In this document: positions 56,479 to 64,000 of the stretch, piece by piece
Position numbering within the stretch: position 1 is the first letter of the stretch
How the letters are laid out: every line of letters starts with the position of its first letter
NCBI GenBank assembly: GCA_018399745.1
Contig: JAGYNZ010000009.1
Span: forward strand, 21,618-85,617
Reading direction: 5' to 3'
Source of the DNA: Deltaproteobacteria bacterium
GTDB taxonomy: Bacteria > Desulfobacterota > Dissulfuribacteria > Dissulfuribacterales > UBA3076
Length of the DNA stretch: 64,000 nucleotides
The notes under the pieces: generated by a model
What the model was told of the DNA's origin: nothing
Databases searched by the model: none
What the model saw: the letters and a program-made list of their open reading frames with translations, nothing else
Made by a program: the position numbers and the translations under genes

Positions 56479-58616
56479 TCCGTCTTAATGACATACTTGA
56501 TGGGATACATTCGTATCTTCCAGATACAGACACCAGTCTTATAGAAAAGGCCTATATATACTCCGCCAAGGTCCATGCAGGACAGACAAGGCTTTCCGGG
56601 GAACCCTATCTTTCACATTGTCTGGCAACGGCCTATATCCTTGCACAGTTGCACCTGGACCTGGCCAGTATCGCTGCCGGCCTCCTGCATGACACGGTAG
56701 AAGATACGCTCGCTTCCCTGAAAGAACTGGAGGACATGTTCGGCAAAGACGTGGCCCAGATAGTGGATGGGGTTACAAAACTCAGCCGGATCTCGTTCGA
56801 GAGCCAGATCCAAAAACAGGCAGAAAACACCCGCAAGATGGTCCTCGCCATGTCGAAGGATATCCGTGTTTTGCTGGTTAAGCTTGCTGACAGGCTCCAC
56901 AACATGCGTACACTCGAATATCAAAAGGATAACAAAAAGGTCAAGATCGCCAGAGAGACCCTGGATATCTACGCCCCTCTGGCAGGCCGTCTTGGCATTG
57001 GCTGGATCAAAAGCGAACTCGAGGATCTGGCCTTTCTGCATATCTATCCTGAAGAACACCAGAGACTGCGCAAGGAAGTAGATGCCCGTCTGGGGGAAGC
57101 AAAGGCCTATGTAGATGAAGTCAAAGACCTTATAGCAAAAAAGATGGATGATTTTGGTCTTTCATGTGAAGTCGTGGGAAGACCCAAACATATATACAGC
57201 ATCTTCCGTAAGATGCGTACAAGGAAAATACCACTTGAAGAGGTCTACGATCTGATCGCCTTCAGGATCATTATGAAAAGTGCTAAGGACTGCTATGAGG
57301 CGCTTGGAATTGTTCACTCTCTCTGGAAACCGATTCCCGGACGTTTCAAAGACTATATCAGTCTTCCCAAGACCAACATGTATCAGTCCCTTCACACAAC
57401 TGTTATAGGCCCTCAGGGAAAGAGAATGGAGATCCAGATCCGCACTGAGCAGATGGATCTGGTAGCGAATCAGGGAATAGCAGCCCACTGGCTGTACAAA
57501 GAGGGCAAGATAGTCAGTAAGGATAATAAACACCAGTTCGACTGGCTTTTTGAACTCACAGAATGGCAGAAGGAGCTGGATGATCCGAGGGAATTCATTG
57601 AGTCAGTCAAGATGGATCTCTTTCATAATGAGGTATACGTGTTTAGTCCAAAGGGAGAGGTCTATGAATTTCCGCGGGGGGCTACTCCAATAGACTTTGC
57701 TTATGCAATTCATACCGAGGTAGGCAACCATTGCGCAGGGGCCAAGGTAAACGGCCGCATTGTGCCCCTGAAATATCAATTCAATAACGGGGAAACAGTA
57801 GAGATAATTACATCCGACAAACACTTTCCAAACAGGGATTGGCTCAAGTTCGTCAAGACCAGCCGGGCCCGGGCCAGAATTCGCCAGTGGATTAAGAACA
57901 CAGAGAGGCAGAATAGCCTTGCCCTGGGACGAGACCTTTGTGCCAGGGAATTCAAGAGGCACCGGCTGGATTTCAACGATTTCATGAAAAACAAAGGCGC
58001 AGAGATCGCCGAGGCACTGTCTTTCAAAACCCCTGATGATATGCTTATCGCGGCCGGATATGGCAAGATCGCCCCCTCTCAGATAATCAGAAAGCTGCGG
58101 GCAGGTCAGCCTGAAGAACAGGAACCAAAAGAAAAAGAATCAAAGACAAAGAAATTTACCGAAAAAGTGGAGCAGGAAGGCATCTTAATTCATGGTCTTA
58201 ATGATATATTAATCCATCTTGGCAGGTGTTGTACTCCAATACCGGGAGACGAGGTTGTTGGTTATATAACAAGGGGAAGAGGAGTTACGGTTCATAGAGA
58301 AAATTGTGCCAATATCAAAAAGCTGGACCCGGACAGGCGTGTAGAGGTTACATGGGCGAATACCGATAATACCACTTACCCTGCCAGGATTCGAGTCAGC
58401 GCAGTCGACCAAAAGGGCATTCTGGCAGCAGTCAGCAATGCAATAAGCGCCGGAGAGGCAAATATCCTGGAGGCAAAGGTTTCCACGACCCCGGATTATC
58501 TTGCCATTCTGGACTTTGTGGTGGATGTTAAAGACCGGCCGCAACTGAGAAAAATTCTCTCCAGCATAAGGAGACTTGAAAATGTAAAGCTGGCAAAGCG
58601 CGTTTCACCTGGTTAA
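56475..58616 (+). CDS. rel: Bifunctional (p)ppGpp synthetase/hydrolase Rel
   Basis: Rel makes and degrades the alarmone (p)ppGpp. The 713 residues have an HD hydrolase domain (YLSHCLATAYILAQLHLDLA, AAGLLHDTVEDTLASLKELE, DRLHNMRTLEYQ) and a synthetase domain (PKHIYSIFRKMRTRKIPLEE, PGRFKDYISLPKTNMYQSLH). A TGS domain (VYVFSPKGEVYEFPRGATPI), a conserved-cysteine region (GRCCTPIPGDEVVGYIT) and a C-terminal ACT domain complete it. The RFKD signature in the synthetase is that of bifunctional enzymes, not of RelA-only ones. The GTG start overlaps the proS stop by 4 bp. It is the only such long gene in the window. Confidence 0.96.
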   Translation: MIRLNDILDGIHSYLPDTDTSLIEKAYIYSAKVHAGQTRLSGEPYLSHCLATAYILAQLHLDLASIAAGLLHDTVEDTLASLKELEDMFGKDVAQIVDGVTKLSRISFESQIQKQAENTRKMVLAMSKDIRVLLVKLADRLHNMRTLEYQKDNKKVKIARETLDIYAPLAGRLGIGWIKSELEDLAFLHIYPEEHQRLRKEVDARLGEAKAYVDEVKDLIAKKMDDFGLSCEVVGRPKHIYSIFRKMRTRKIPLEEVYDLIAFRIIMKSAKDCYEALGIVHSLWKPIPGRFKDYISLPKTNMYQSLHTTVIGPQGKRMEIQIRTEQMDLVANQGIAAHWLYKEGKIVSKDNKHQFDWLFELTEWQKELDDPREFIESVKMDLFHNEVYVFSPKGEVYEFPRGATPIDFAYAIHTEVGNHCAGAKVNGRIVPLKYQFNNGETVEIITSDKHFPNRDWLKFVKTSRARARIRQWIKNTERQNSLALGRDLCAREFKRHRLDFNDFMKNKGAEIAEALSFKTPDDMLIAAGYGKIAPSQIIRKLRAGQPEEQEPKEKESKTKKFTEKVEQEGILIHGLNDILIHLGRCCTPIPGDEVVGYITRGRGVTVHRENCANIKKLDPDRRVEVTWANTDNTTYPARIRVSAVDQKGILAAVSNAISAGEANILEAKVSTTPDYLAILDFVVDVKDRPQLRKILSSIRRLENVKLAKRVSPG

Positions 58617-58640
58617 AGCGGTTCAATTAAAGCGGTTCAA
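58613..58640. repeat. 14-bp tandem duplication at the end of rel
   Basis: TTAAAGCGGTTCAA occurs twice in direct succession; the first copy contains the rel TAA stop. The unit is exact. No function is apparent. Confidence 0.85.
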
Positions 58641-58672
58641 TTAAAAAACGACCAAAAATAAATTAGATTCAG

Positions 58673-58864
58673 TTATGAGGGCTTGACTACCTTGCCTGAG
58701 CGAATACAGCGGGTGCAGGCATAGATGCGTTTGGTTTGTCCGTTTATAACGGTCCTTACCCTTTGCAGATTTGGGAGCCAGCGTCTGCGGCTGTGATTAT
58801 TCGCATGACTTACGTTGCAGCCAACCGTCGGGCGTTTACCACATATTTCACATATCTTGGACAT
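58673..58864 (-). CDS. rpmB: 50S ribosomal protein L28, zinc-ribbon form
   Basis: A 63-residue large-subunit protein: [32 protein letters not shown] and a second pair of cysteines in [13 protein letters not shown]. The four-cysteine (C+) arrangement binds zinc, and such genomes may carry a C- copy under zinc control. It lies alone on the minus strand and converges on rel. No rpmG gene is adjacent. Confidence 0.95.
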   Translation of the reverse strand: MSKICEICGKRPTVGCNVSHANNHSRRRWLPNLQRVRTVINGQTKRIYACTRCIRSGKVVKPS

Positions 58865-59356
58865 CTGTAAAATCCTCTCTTTTAAACATATCTCCCGGTC
58901 AAAAGTGGGTGGATATATAACTCGGCAAAGAGATTACCGCAAGGTTTATAAGTTAATTACTATTAAAAAAGGGGCCTTACATGCCGTGTAACAAAACAAG
59001 CAGGCCTTTTGATGGGCGTTCGGGAAATCTTAGGAAAGGGAGCTGCGCCTGAAAGTTACAGTCTACCTCTTTGTTATTATTTATGACTGATTAGATGAAT
59101 TTTTTTGCCGGAACTGGTTTGATTGGAGAGACCATTGTGATTGTACTGAATGGACAAAGCACCTTATAATTTGGTAAACAGAAATGGGTTGTGCTAGAGG
59201 AGTTGTGCTAGAGGATAGGAATAGGCATTAATTAAATGCGACTCGTTTTATTATTTTATGAATATTTAGCAGTTAAAATGACCTGTTGCATTTTTATACA
59301 ATAAAACAGGCCAACATATAAATTATATCTGAGCAGTATAAGAATAGAGGGTAAAC
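58865..59356. other. Gene-free stretch before the restriction-modification remnant
   Basis: About 490 bp with no supported gene. It carries the second 14-bp tandem duplication (59188-59215). AT content rises towards the methylase remnant, whose ATG is preceded by GAGGG. Confidence 0.45.
59188..59215. repeat. 14-bp tandem duplication
   Basis: GTTGTGCTAGAGGA occurs twice in direct succession, exact. Together with the one at 58613 this makes two fresh-looking 14-bp duplications within about 600 bp. Confidence 0.85.
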
Positions 59357-60100
59357 ATGGCGAGACAAAAGAGGCGGAGTAAAGATATCGAGCAGTACGA
59401 TCATGCAGATAAAAAACGGCTGAACAATCCGCCGGTGGGGTTAGTGTCCGAAACTACCGAACCATATTCAACCTCAAAAAAGACATACGAATATGACCCG
59501 CATCTTGATCCGCAACTGCAATGGGCGGGCAAGACTGAGCATATCTCCTTTGAAGTTCCGACCCGGAGCCTGCATGTGCATGAACGGATCGATCCGAAAA
59601 CGATTATTGACACGGTGCAGAAAGAAGAGACCGGCCATAGACAGTTGTCGCTTTTTGAAACCGAAAAGAAACCGCTCCGGGAAGCGATTGAGTTTTACAG
59701 GCTTAAAAAAATCACTACAGAGCTGAAAGTACCTTTTTCTAAAAACTCAAAACTAACCACTAAAAACTTCATACAGGTGGAAGTACTTGGCTTTGATTAT
59801 TACAACCCCAAAACAGGGAACGTGGATTCCGGCGGCAAGGGAAACATCGCCATGTGGGTTCTGGATACCGACTATGATGACCGCAGCCTGTTTCCTTCAC
59901 AGGTATTCTTTCCTATGGCCGGAGAGAAAGACGGCTGGAGCAGACTGGCAAGGAACCTCAAATCCAAAATTGATGAGGAAAAGATCGAGGCCTTTGAGGG
60001 GACGATCTCACTTCCTTTTGAAAAGGGGGACAATGCCAAAATCGCCGTGAAAATCATAGACGACCGGGGCATTGAAAGCTTAAGGGTTATATCATTATAA
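59357..60100 (+). pseudogene. Type III-like DNA methylase (Mod) with its catalytic core deleted in frame
   Basis: The 247 residues join the two ends of a methylase that is normally about 900-1000 residues. The head (MARQKRRSKDIEQYDHADKK ... YEYDPHLDPQLQWAGKTEHI ... SLHVHERIDPKTIID) is the standard N-terminus of this family. The tail (LDTDYDDRSLFPSQVFFPMA, DGWSRLARNLKSKIDEEKIE, IDDRGIESLRVISL) is the usual C-terminus. They meet near residue 115, at LREAIEFYRLKKI, and the frame stays open. The DPPY and FxGxG motifs and most of the central protein are missing, so methylation is impossible. GAGGG before the ATG suggests the remnant could still be translated. Confidence 0.85.
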
Positions 60101-60118
60101 TAAGAGAGGTCTTGCATT

Positions 60119-60427
60119 ATGTTCAAACTCACTGATTATATTACCAAATCGGAGCTGAAATCATTCTGCCGGAAAAATCATATAACCAAAATGTCTCTTT
60201 TCGGTTCCGCTCTGCGTGATGAATTAAAGCCGGGCAGCGATATTGACATTCTTGTGGAGTTTGACAAAGACCATATGCCCGGTTTGTTTGATATTTCACG
60301 AATGGAAATAGAATTATCTGAGACCGTTGGACGTAAGGTGGATTTAAGAACACCAGAAGATTTAAGCAGATACTTTCGGGATGAAGTCGTTAAAAACTCT
60401 GAGGTGCATTATGAAGAAGCCCGATGA
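60119..60427 (+). CDS. MNT-domain nucleotidyltransferase antitoxin (MntA-like)
   Basis: A 102-residue minimal nucleotidyltransferase. It has the catalytic signature GSALRDELKPGSDIDILVEF with the GS and DxD residues that bind metal and nucleotide. In the MntA-HepT family such proteins AMPylate a tyrosine of the HEPN toxin and neutralise it. The HEPN gene overlaps its end by 17 bp, which fits a TA operon. It lies 18 bp after the methylase remnant and its frame has no lesion. Confidence 0.9.
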   Translation: MFKLTDYITKSELKSFCRKNHITKMSLFGSALRDELKPGSDIDILVEFDKDHMPGLFDISRMEIELSETVGRKVDLRTPEDLSRYFRDEVVKNSEVHYEEAR

Positions 60428-60761
60428 CAAAGCCAGATTGAAACATATGCTGGATGCGGCTTTAGATGCGAGAAAATTTTTAGGTAAAGCAACATTTGAA
60501 GAATTGCAACGTGACAGAAAGCTTGGAAATGCCATTGTCCGTTCATTAGAGATTATAGGTGAAGCAGCCGCAAATGTTACAAAACCTACGCAAGCAAAGT
60601 ATCCTGAAATAGAATGGACTGTTATTATTGGAACGAGAAATCGTCTGATACATGCTTACTTTGACATTAATTATCATATCGTCTGGCAGACAGTTAAAGA
60701 AAACCTGCCGCCCTTAATTGAACAATTGCAATCAATTTTAAAAACAAAGAATAGTAAATGA
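60411..60761 (+). CDS. HEPN-domain toxin (HepT-like, DUF86)
   Basis: A 116-residue HEPN protein that would act as an RNase toxin held off by the MNT protein. I choose ATG 60411 (MKKPDDKARLK), which overlaps the MNT gene by 17 bp, over the ORF-track start at 60381. The Rx4HxY motif (RNRLIHAY) holds the RNase Arg/His and the tyrosine that is AMPylated in characterised pairs. SLEIIGEAAANV and NYHIVWQTVKENLPPL are typical. Its stop overlaps the next start (ATGA), so the Res remnant follows directly. Confidence 0.9.
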   Translation: MKKPDDKARLKHMLDAALDARKFLGKATFEELQRDRKLGNAIVRSLEIIGEAAANVTKPTQAKYPEIEWTVIIGTRNRLIHAYFDINYHIVWQTVKENLPPLIEQLQSILKTKNSK

Positions 60762-61205
60762 AACAGATAGACAAACTCATCATCAACTCTCCATACGAAG
60801 AGCCTAAATATTACTGGCATTATGACCGGGAACATCGCTCGTTTGAAAAACGGGAGGGTCGCAGGCCTGGCGGGAAAAGGGCTATTCAGGTGTTTCCGGC
60901 ATCACCCGCAGGCTGCTTCATCACTGGCAGGACTCGGAGGAATGGGAAATCAGGCGGTTTTTTTCTGTCAACTGGAAGCCATAGAGACCCTGATCTGGCT
61001 AACTGGAGCGCCTGAAGCGGAAAAGACCGGTGTTGAGATCCCGGGAGACGGTGGAGAGTTTGTGCGCTGGTGCTGTAAGATGGCCACTGGCACCGGCAAA
61101 ACGGTCATCATGGCCATGCTGATTGCCTGGCAGGTACTGAACAAGATCGCCAATCGTCAGGATACCCGCTTTGCAAAAGATGTCTGGTTGTGGCCCCGGG
61201 ACTGA
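60758..61205 (+). pseudogene. Type III-like restriction subunit Res, N-terminal part (deletion and frameshift)
   Basis: The start MKQIDKLIINSPYEEPKYYW and the phrase DREHRSFEKREGRRP are the family N-terminus. Immediately after this, near 60868, about 35-40 codons expected in relatives are missing and the frame changes. The continuation GVSGITRRLLHHWQ and FFFCQLEAIETLIWLTGAPE lies in the other frame, up to the Walker A motif MATGTGKTVIMAMLIAWQVL. The frame then runs into a stop at WLWPRD because one T is missing near 61184 (expected DVLVVAPG). It starts 4 bp before the HEPN stop. Confidence 0.82.
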
Positions 61206-61399
61206 CCGTAAAAAATCGCTTGTCGGTTTTATGTCCCACTGCCCATGAGAATTACTATGAGGAATTCAATATTGTTCCCCAGGGCTTGATGGAGCGGTTG
61301 CGGCAGACGCGCATCAAGGTGATCAACTGGCATAAACTGTCGTGGGAAAGCGAGGAGCAGGTCCAAAAGAAAAAAGCGTGGACAAACGCGGCGTATTGA
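61190..61399 (+). pseudogene. Res fragment, between helicase motifs I and II
   Basis: Continues the gene after the first one-base loss: APGLTVKNRLSVLCPTAHEN, YYEEFNIVPQGLMERLRQ and KVINWHKLSWESEEQ are typical of the Res helicase. It ends out of frame at QKKKAWTNAAY because a run of seven A is only six at 61370-61375. Restoring one A gives QKKKSVDKRG and joins the next fragment. Confidence 0.78.
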
Positions 61400-61824
61400 G
61401 CAATGAGGCCTACACCCGTCAGGTGCTTGGCGATATGGCAAACAGCCGCAATCTGATTGTTATTAACGATGAGGCACATCATGCCTGGCGCATCAATGTG
61501 AAAGCCAGAGGGAAATACCTGCGTCAGCGGGACATGAAGGACAGTGCGGAAGAGGCCACCGTCTGGATCGGTGGATTGGACAGGCTGCATAAAAGTAGAG
61601 GTATTCTGCGCTGCTTTGATCTCTCAGCGACACCTTTTGCGCCGTCCGGTAAAAAGGCAGAGGAAGAATCGCTTTATGGATGGATTGTCAGCGATTTCGG
61701 ACTGAACGACGCGATTGAATCCGGACTGGTGAAGACGCCGAGGGTGGTTATTCGGGATGACAGCAAAAAGACTAGGGAGCTTAAATCCCGTCTTTATCAT
61801 AATCTACATGGACCCGGACGTTAA
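61342..61824 (+). pseudogene. Res fragment with DEAH and motif III region
   Basis: Carries VDKRGVLSNEAYTRQVLGDM, the Walker B/DEAH box NLIVINDEAHHAWR, motif III CFDLSATPFAPSGKKAEEE and GLNDAIESGLVKTPRVVIRD. The true coding part starts at about 61375. It ends at SRLYHNLHGPGR because one extra A at about 61801 shifts the frame; removing it gives SRLYHIYMDPDV and joins the next fragment. Confidence 0.8.
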
Positions 61825-63460
61825 AGATGATATCAACCGCAAGGCAGAGGAGACAGAGCCTCTGCCCGACCTGATTTCAGGTGCTTATTACCTGCTGGGA
61901 AAAGACTGGCTGGATACAAAGCAGGAATGGGAACATTCCGGCCACACCATACCACCTGTGATGATCACCGTTGCCAACCGGACAGAGACAGCGGCAAGGA
62001 TCAGGTACAGCTTTGATCACAAACAGATCCTGATTGACGAGCTGTGCAAGCCGGAAAAGACGCTCCATATCGACAGCAAGGTTTTGAAAGAGGCTGAAAG
62101 GTCCGATGAAGGCGCTACCATTGGTTTTACTGCTGACGAATCGGGGGAGATTAAACTGACCAAAAAACAGCAGGCCGAACTCCTGCGGCAAAAGGTTGAT
62201 ACGGTTGGGAAAAGCGGTCAACCGGGCGAACAGGTTCAGAATGTTATATCTGTGGGGATGCTTTCCGAAGGGTGGGACGCCAAAACAGTCACTCACATCA
62301 TGGGACTGCGGGCGTTTTCTAGCCAGCTTCTATGCGAGCAGGTTGTTGGTCGGGGGCTTAGGCGAGCAAGTTATGAGGTTGGGGAAGGTGGGTTTTTTGA
62401 AGCTGAATATGTCAACATATTCGGTGTTCCTTTTACCTTTCTACCACATGAAGGTGGAGAAAACGGCCCGCCGCCGCCACCTCCACTGCCCAAGACAGCT
62501 ATTGAGCCGGTTTCGGAAAAACAGAAATTTGAAATCACATGGCCCAACATTATACGGGTAGATCATGTATATCATCCTGAGCTGCATCTTGATGAAGTGG
62601 AACCGATTTATCTGGACCCCTACGAAAGCGTTACTCAGACCGAAATGGCAGCCATAATTGCCGGTAAACCGAACCCGGCAGATCTGTCAGAGATTGACCT
62701 GAAGGAAATAGCAGAGAAGTTCAGGACACAAACCATTGTTTTCGAAACGGCAAAACGGATTTTCCACAACGAAAAACCCGGTTGGAAGGGTTCGGAAGGC
62801 CTTTTTCTGGCTCAATTAATAAGGCTGGTTGACGGTTTTATTCAGAGCGACAAGGTCGTCATAATTGATGATCTTTTCAGCAATGATCCGCTTCGACACA
62901 GAGTGATGATTTTGCTCAACATAAACAGGATAGTTCAACATGTCTGGAACGGACTGCGGGCGGAAAATACCGATAAAGTCGTTCCTGTATTTGACAGTGA
63001 AAACCCAATCGGAAGCACCGGCAGGATGAGGACATGGTATACAACCAAGCCATGCGCATACACAGAGAGATCGCACATCAATCATGTAGTGGTGGACTGC
63101 ACATGGGAGGCAAGTGAAGCTTACAGGCTTGACAAAAGCAAACAGGTGAGCGCATGGGTCAAGAACGATCATCTGGGATTCAGCATTCTATATAACCACA
63201 GAGGTGCTGTGCGCAAATACTACCCTGACTTTATTGTCAAATTGCAAAATGGTGAATTTCTCATTCTCGAAACCAAGGAACAGGATTCCGACCGCGATCG
63301 AAAGAAAAGGGCATACCTGCAGGAATGGGTAAAAGCGGTAAACAATCACGGCGGTTTTGGTACATGGCATGAAGCTATCTCCTTCAGCCTAAATGATTTA
63401 TCTGAAATATTGAAAAACAAATTTGAAGGGCATGGGGAGAACCGCGAGGCTGGGTATTAA
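61757..63460 (+). pseudogene. Res fragment: helicase C-terminal half and nuclease domain
   Basis: The largest piece (true coding from about 61802) holds NRTETAARIRYSFDHKQ, the helicase motif V/VI region VGMLSEGWDAKTVTHIMGLR with CEQVVGRGLRRASYEVGEGG, and a C-terminal PD-(D/E)xK nuclease signature: KYYPDFIVKLQNGEFLILET with KEQ. No lesion is seen between here and the stop at 63460. If made at all from an internal start it would lack the ATP-binding half. It matches the BPTD_3080-like type III restriction family and would normally cut DNA lacking the partner methylation. Confidence 0.85.
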
Positions 63461-63567
63461 GGGCGTGGGGGGGAACTATCGCGTGAGCTGCACCAGAACC
63501 AAGCCTTGTTTTTTTTACGTCTAAACTCAAATCAGCGTTCTTCGAACACGTCCTTGAGGAAGAATTT

Positions 63568-63741
63568 ATGGATCTCATAGAACCGGCAGTTAAAAACATA
63601 CAGTCCTTCATTGGGTTATTAAAAGAAGATCTTTGGAACAGCCCTGACTACTATGAAAGGGAGTTAGGCTCATTAACTGATTTGCCTGACGAATTGGAAT
63701 CTCTAGATTTTGATATTTCAAGGGGTCTATATAATAACTGA
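63568..63741 (+). CDS. Possible small protein
   Basis: A 57-codon frame, too short for the ORF track, with GAGGA seven bases upstream of the ATG. It reads MDLIEPAVKNIQSFIGLLKE and continues as an acidic, leucine-rich helical segment. The frame is open for about 27 codons upstream with protein-like sequence, so it could also be the 3' end of a longer, broken gene. Family unknown. Confidence 0.35.
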   Translation: MDLIEPAVKNIQSFIGLLKEDLWNSPDYYERELGSLTDLPDELESLDFDISRGLYNN

Positions 63742-63758
63742 AGTTTCCTGGAAAAATT

Positions 63759-64000
63759 TCATGCGGCCATCCGCATTAATGCGGTCACAAGCGAATTAAT
63801 CACTGATTTACCTGGTCGTGGGCAAAGTATTGTAAAATTATCGTCCATTGCCGCTTTTGCTATCAGCCTTCGAACATCGGAAAAGGCGAAATGATCGCGA
63901 CCTTTGACAGCATGTCGTCGGCTTGGAGTTTTCTCCAACCTGCAGGCATAAACCCAAGTCAATGTGATGGCCATCATGCAGAATTCCAAGGGATTTGTAA
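63759..64000 (-). CDS. 3' end of an unidentified, possibly transposase-like gene
   Basis: The minus-strand frame is open to the window edge, so the gene is cut and the ORF-track start is not real. The visible C-terminal 80 residues read LTWVYACRLEKTPSRRHAVK, DHFAFSDVRRLIAKAA and ILCPRPGKSVINSLVTALMR. The pattern reminds me of the tail of some DDE transposases, but I cannot name a family. Its place next to decayed restriction genes would suit an insertion element. Confidence 0.35.
   Translation of the reverse strand, partial: TNPLEFCMMAITLTWVYACRLEKTPSRRHAVKGRDHFAFSDVRRLIAKAAMDDNFTILCPRPGKSVINSLVTALMRMAA

Overview
The window looks like chromosomal DNA of a Gram-negative, probably anaerobic bacterium, most likely a deltaproteobacterium (Desulfobacterota). 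This is inferred from gene content only: a type IV pilus alignment operon with a lipoprotein secretin, a B12-dependent ribonucleotide reductase, NikR, one bifunctional Rel enzyme, a zinc-ribbon L28, acetate kinase debris and several very large hybrid histidine kinases. No rRNA is present to settle the identity.

Region by region. 0-10 kb is mostly housekeeping: purM (cut by the window edge), a DUF523 protein, an HU/IHF protein, ftsY, a 3' remnant of ackA, mnmG, an orphan sensor kinase, a YdcF/ElyC-like envelope protein, tRNA-Asp and tRNA-Val, and lepB-lepA. 10.4-16.9 kb is a pilMNOP operon extended by an unusual STN-TPR protein and an MshL-like secretin, closed by a clear terminator. 17.4-23.6 kb holds nikR, gyrA, gpsA, a UPF0280 protein, an RNase Z-like metallo-hydrolase and a cysteine-rich protein. 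23.7-29.1 kb holds a GAF kinase, cysS and nrdJ, the last with a probable NrdR box. 29.3-38.6 kb is a signalling island on the minus strand: a REC-REC-GAF-PAS-PAS-kinase-REC hybrid, a lone receiver, and a CHASE/PAS/GAF kinase of about 1780 residues broken by two one-base deletions. 38.6-42.5 kb holds a ClC-CBS-TrkA_C transporter, a CGGC protein, a phosphoribosyltransferase and tRNA-Pro(GGG).

42.9-49.6 kb is an accessory, mostly minus-strand block: SOUL heme-binding protein, class II photolyase, SDR-DUF2867 protein, two small proteins, fasciclin and an SRPBCC protein. It resembles the light/oxidative-stress gene sets of aerobic bacteria. 49.8-52.5 kb holds an unrecognised protein, an apparently exported TrmO-like protein and a SAM-hydrolysing DUF62 enzyme. 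52.6-58.9 kb returns to housekeeping: a receiver, ispG, proS, rel and rpmB. 59.4-63.5 kb is a decayed type III-like restriction-modification locus. Its methylase has lost its whole catalytic core in frame, its Res gene is broken by at least four lesions, and an apparently intact MNT-HEPN (MntA-HepT) toxin-antitoxin pair sits between the two. The window ends in a small ORF and the end of a possible transposase.

The most interesting items are the R-M ruin around a preserved TA module, the photolyase/SOUL/fasciclin block in a probable anaerobe, the STN-TPR plus MshL pilus arrangement, and the secreted TrmO-like protein. Indels in runs or doublets of the same base break two large genes, so both real decay and assembly error have to be considered there.
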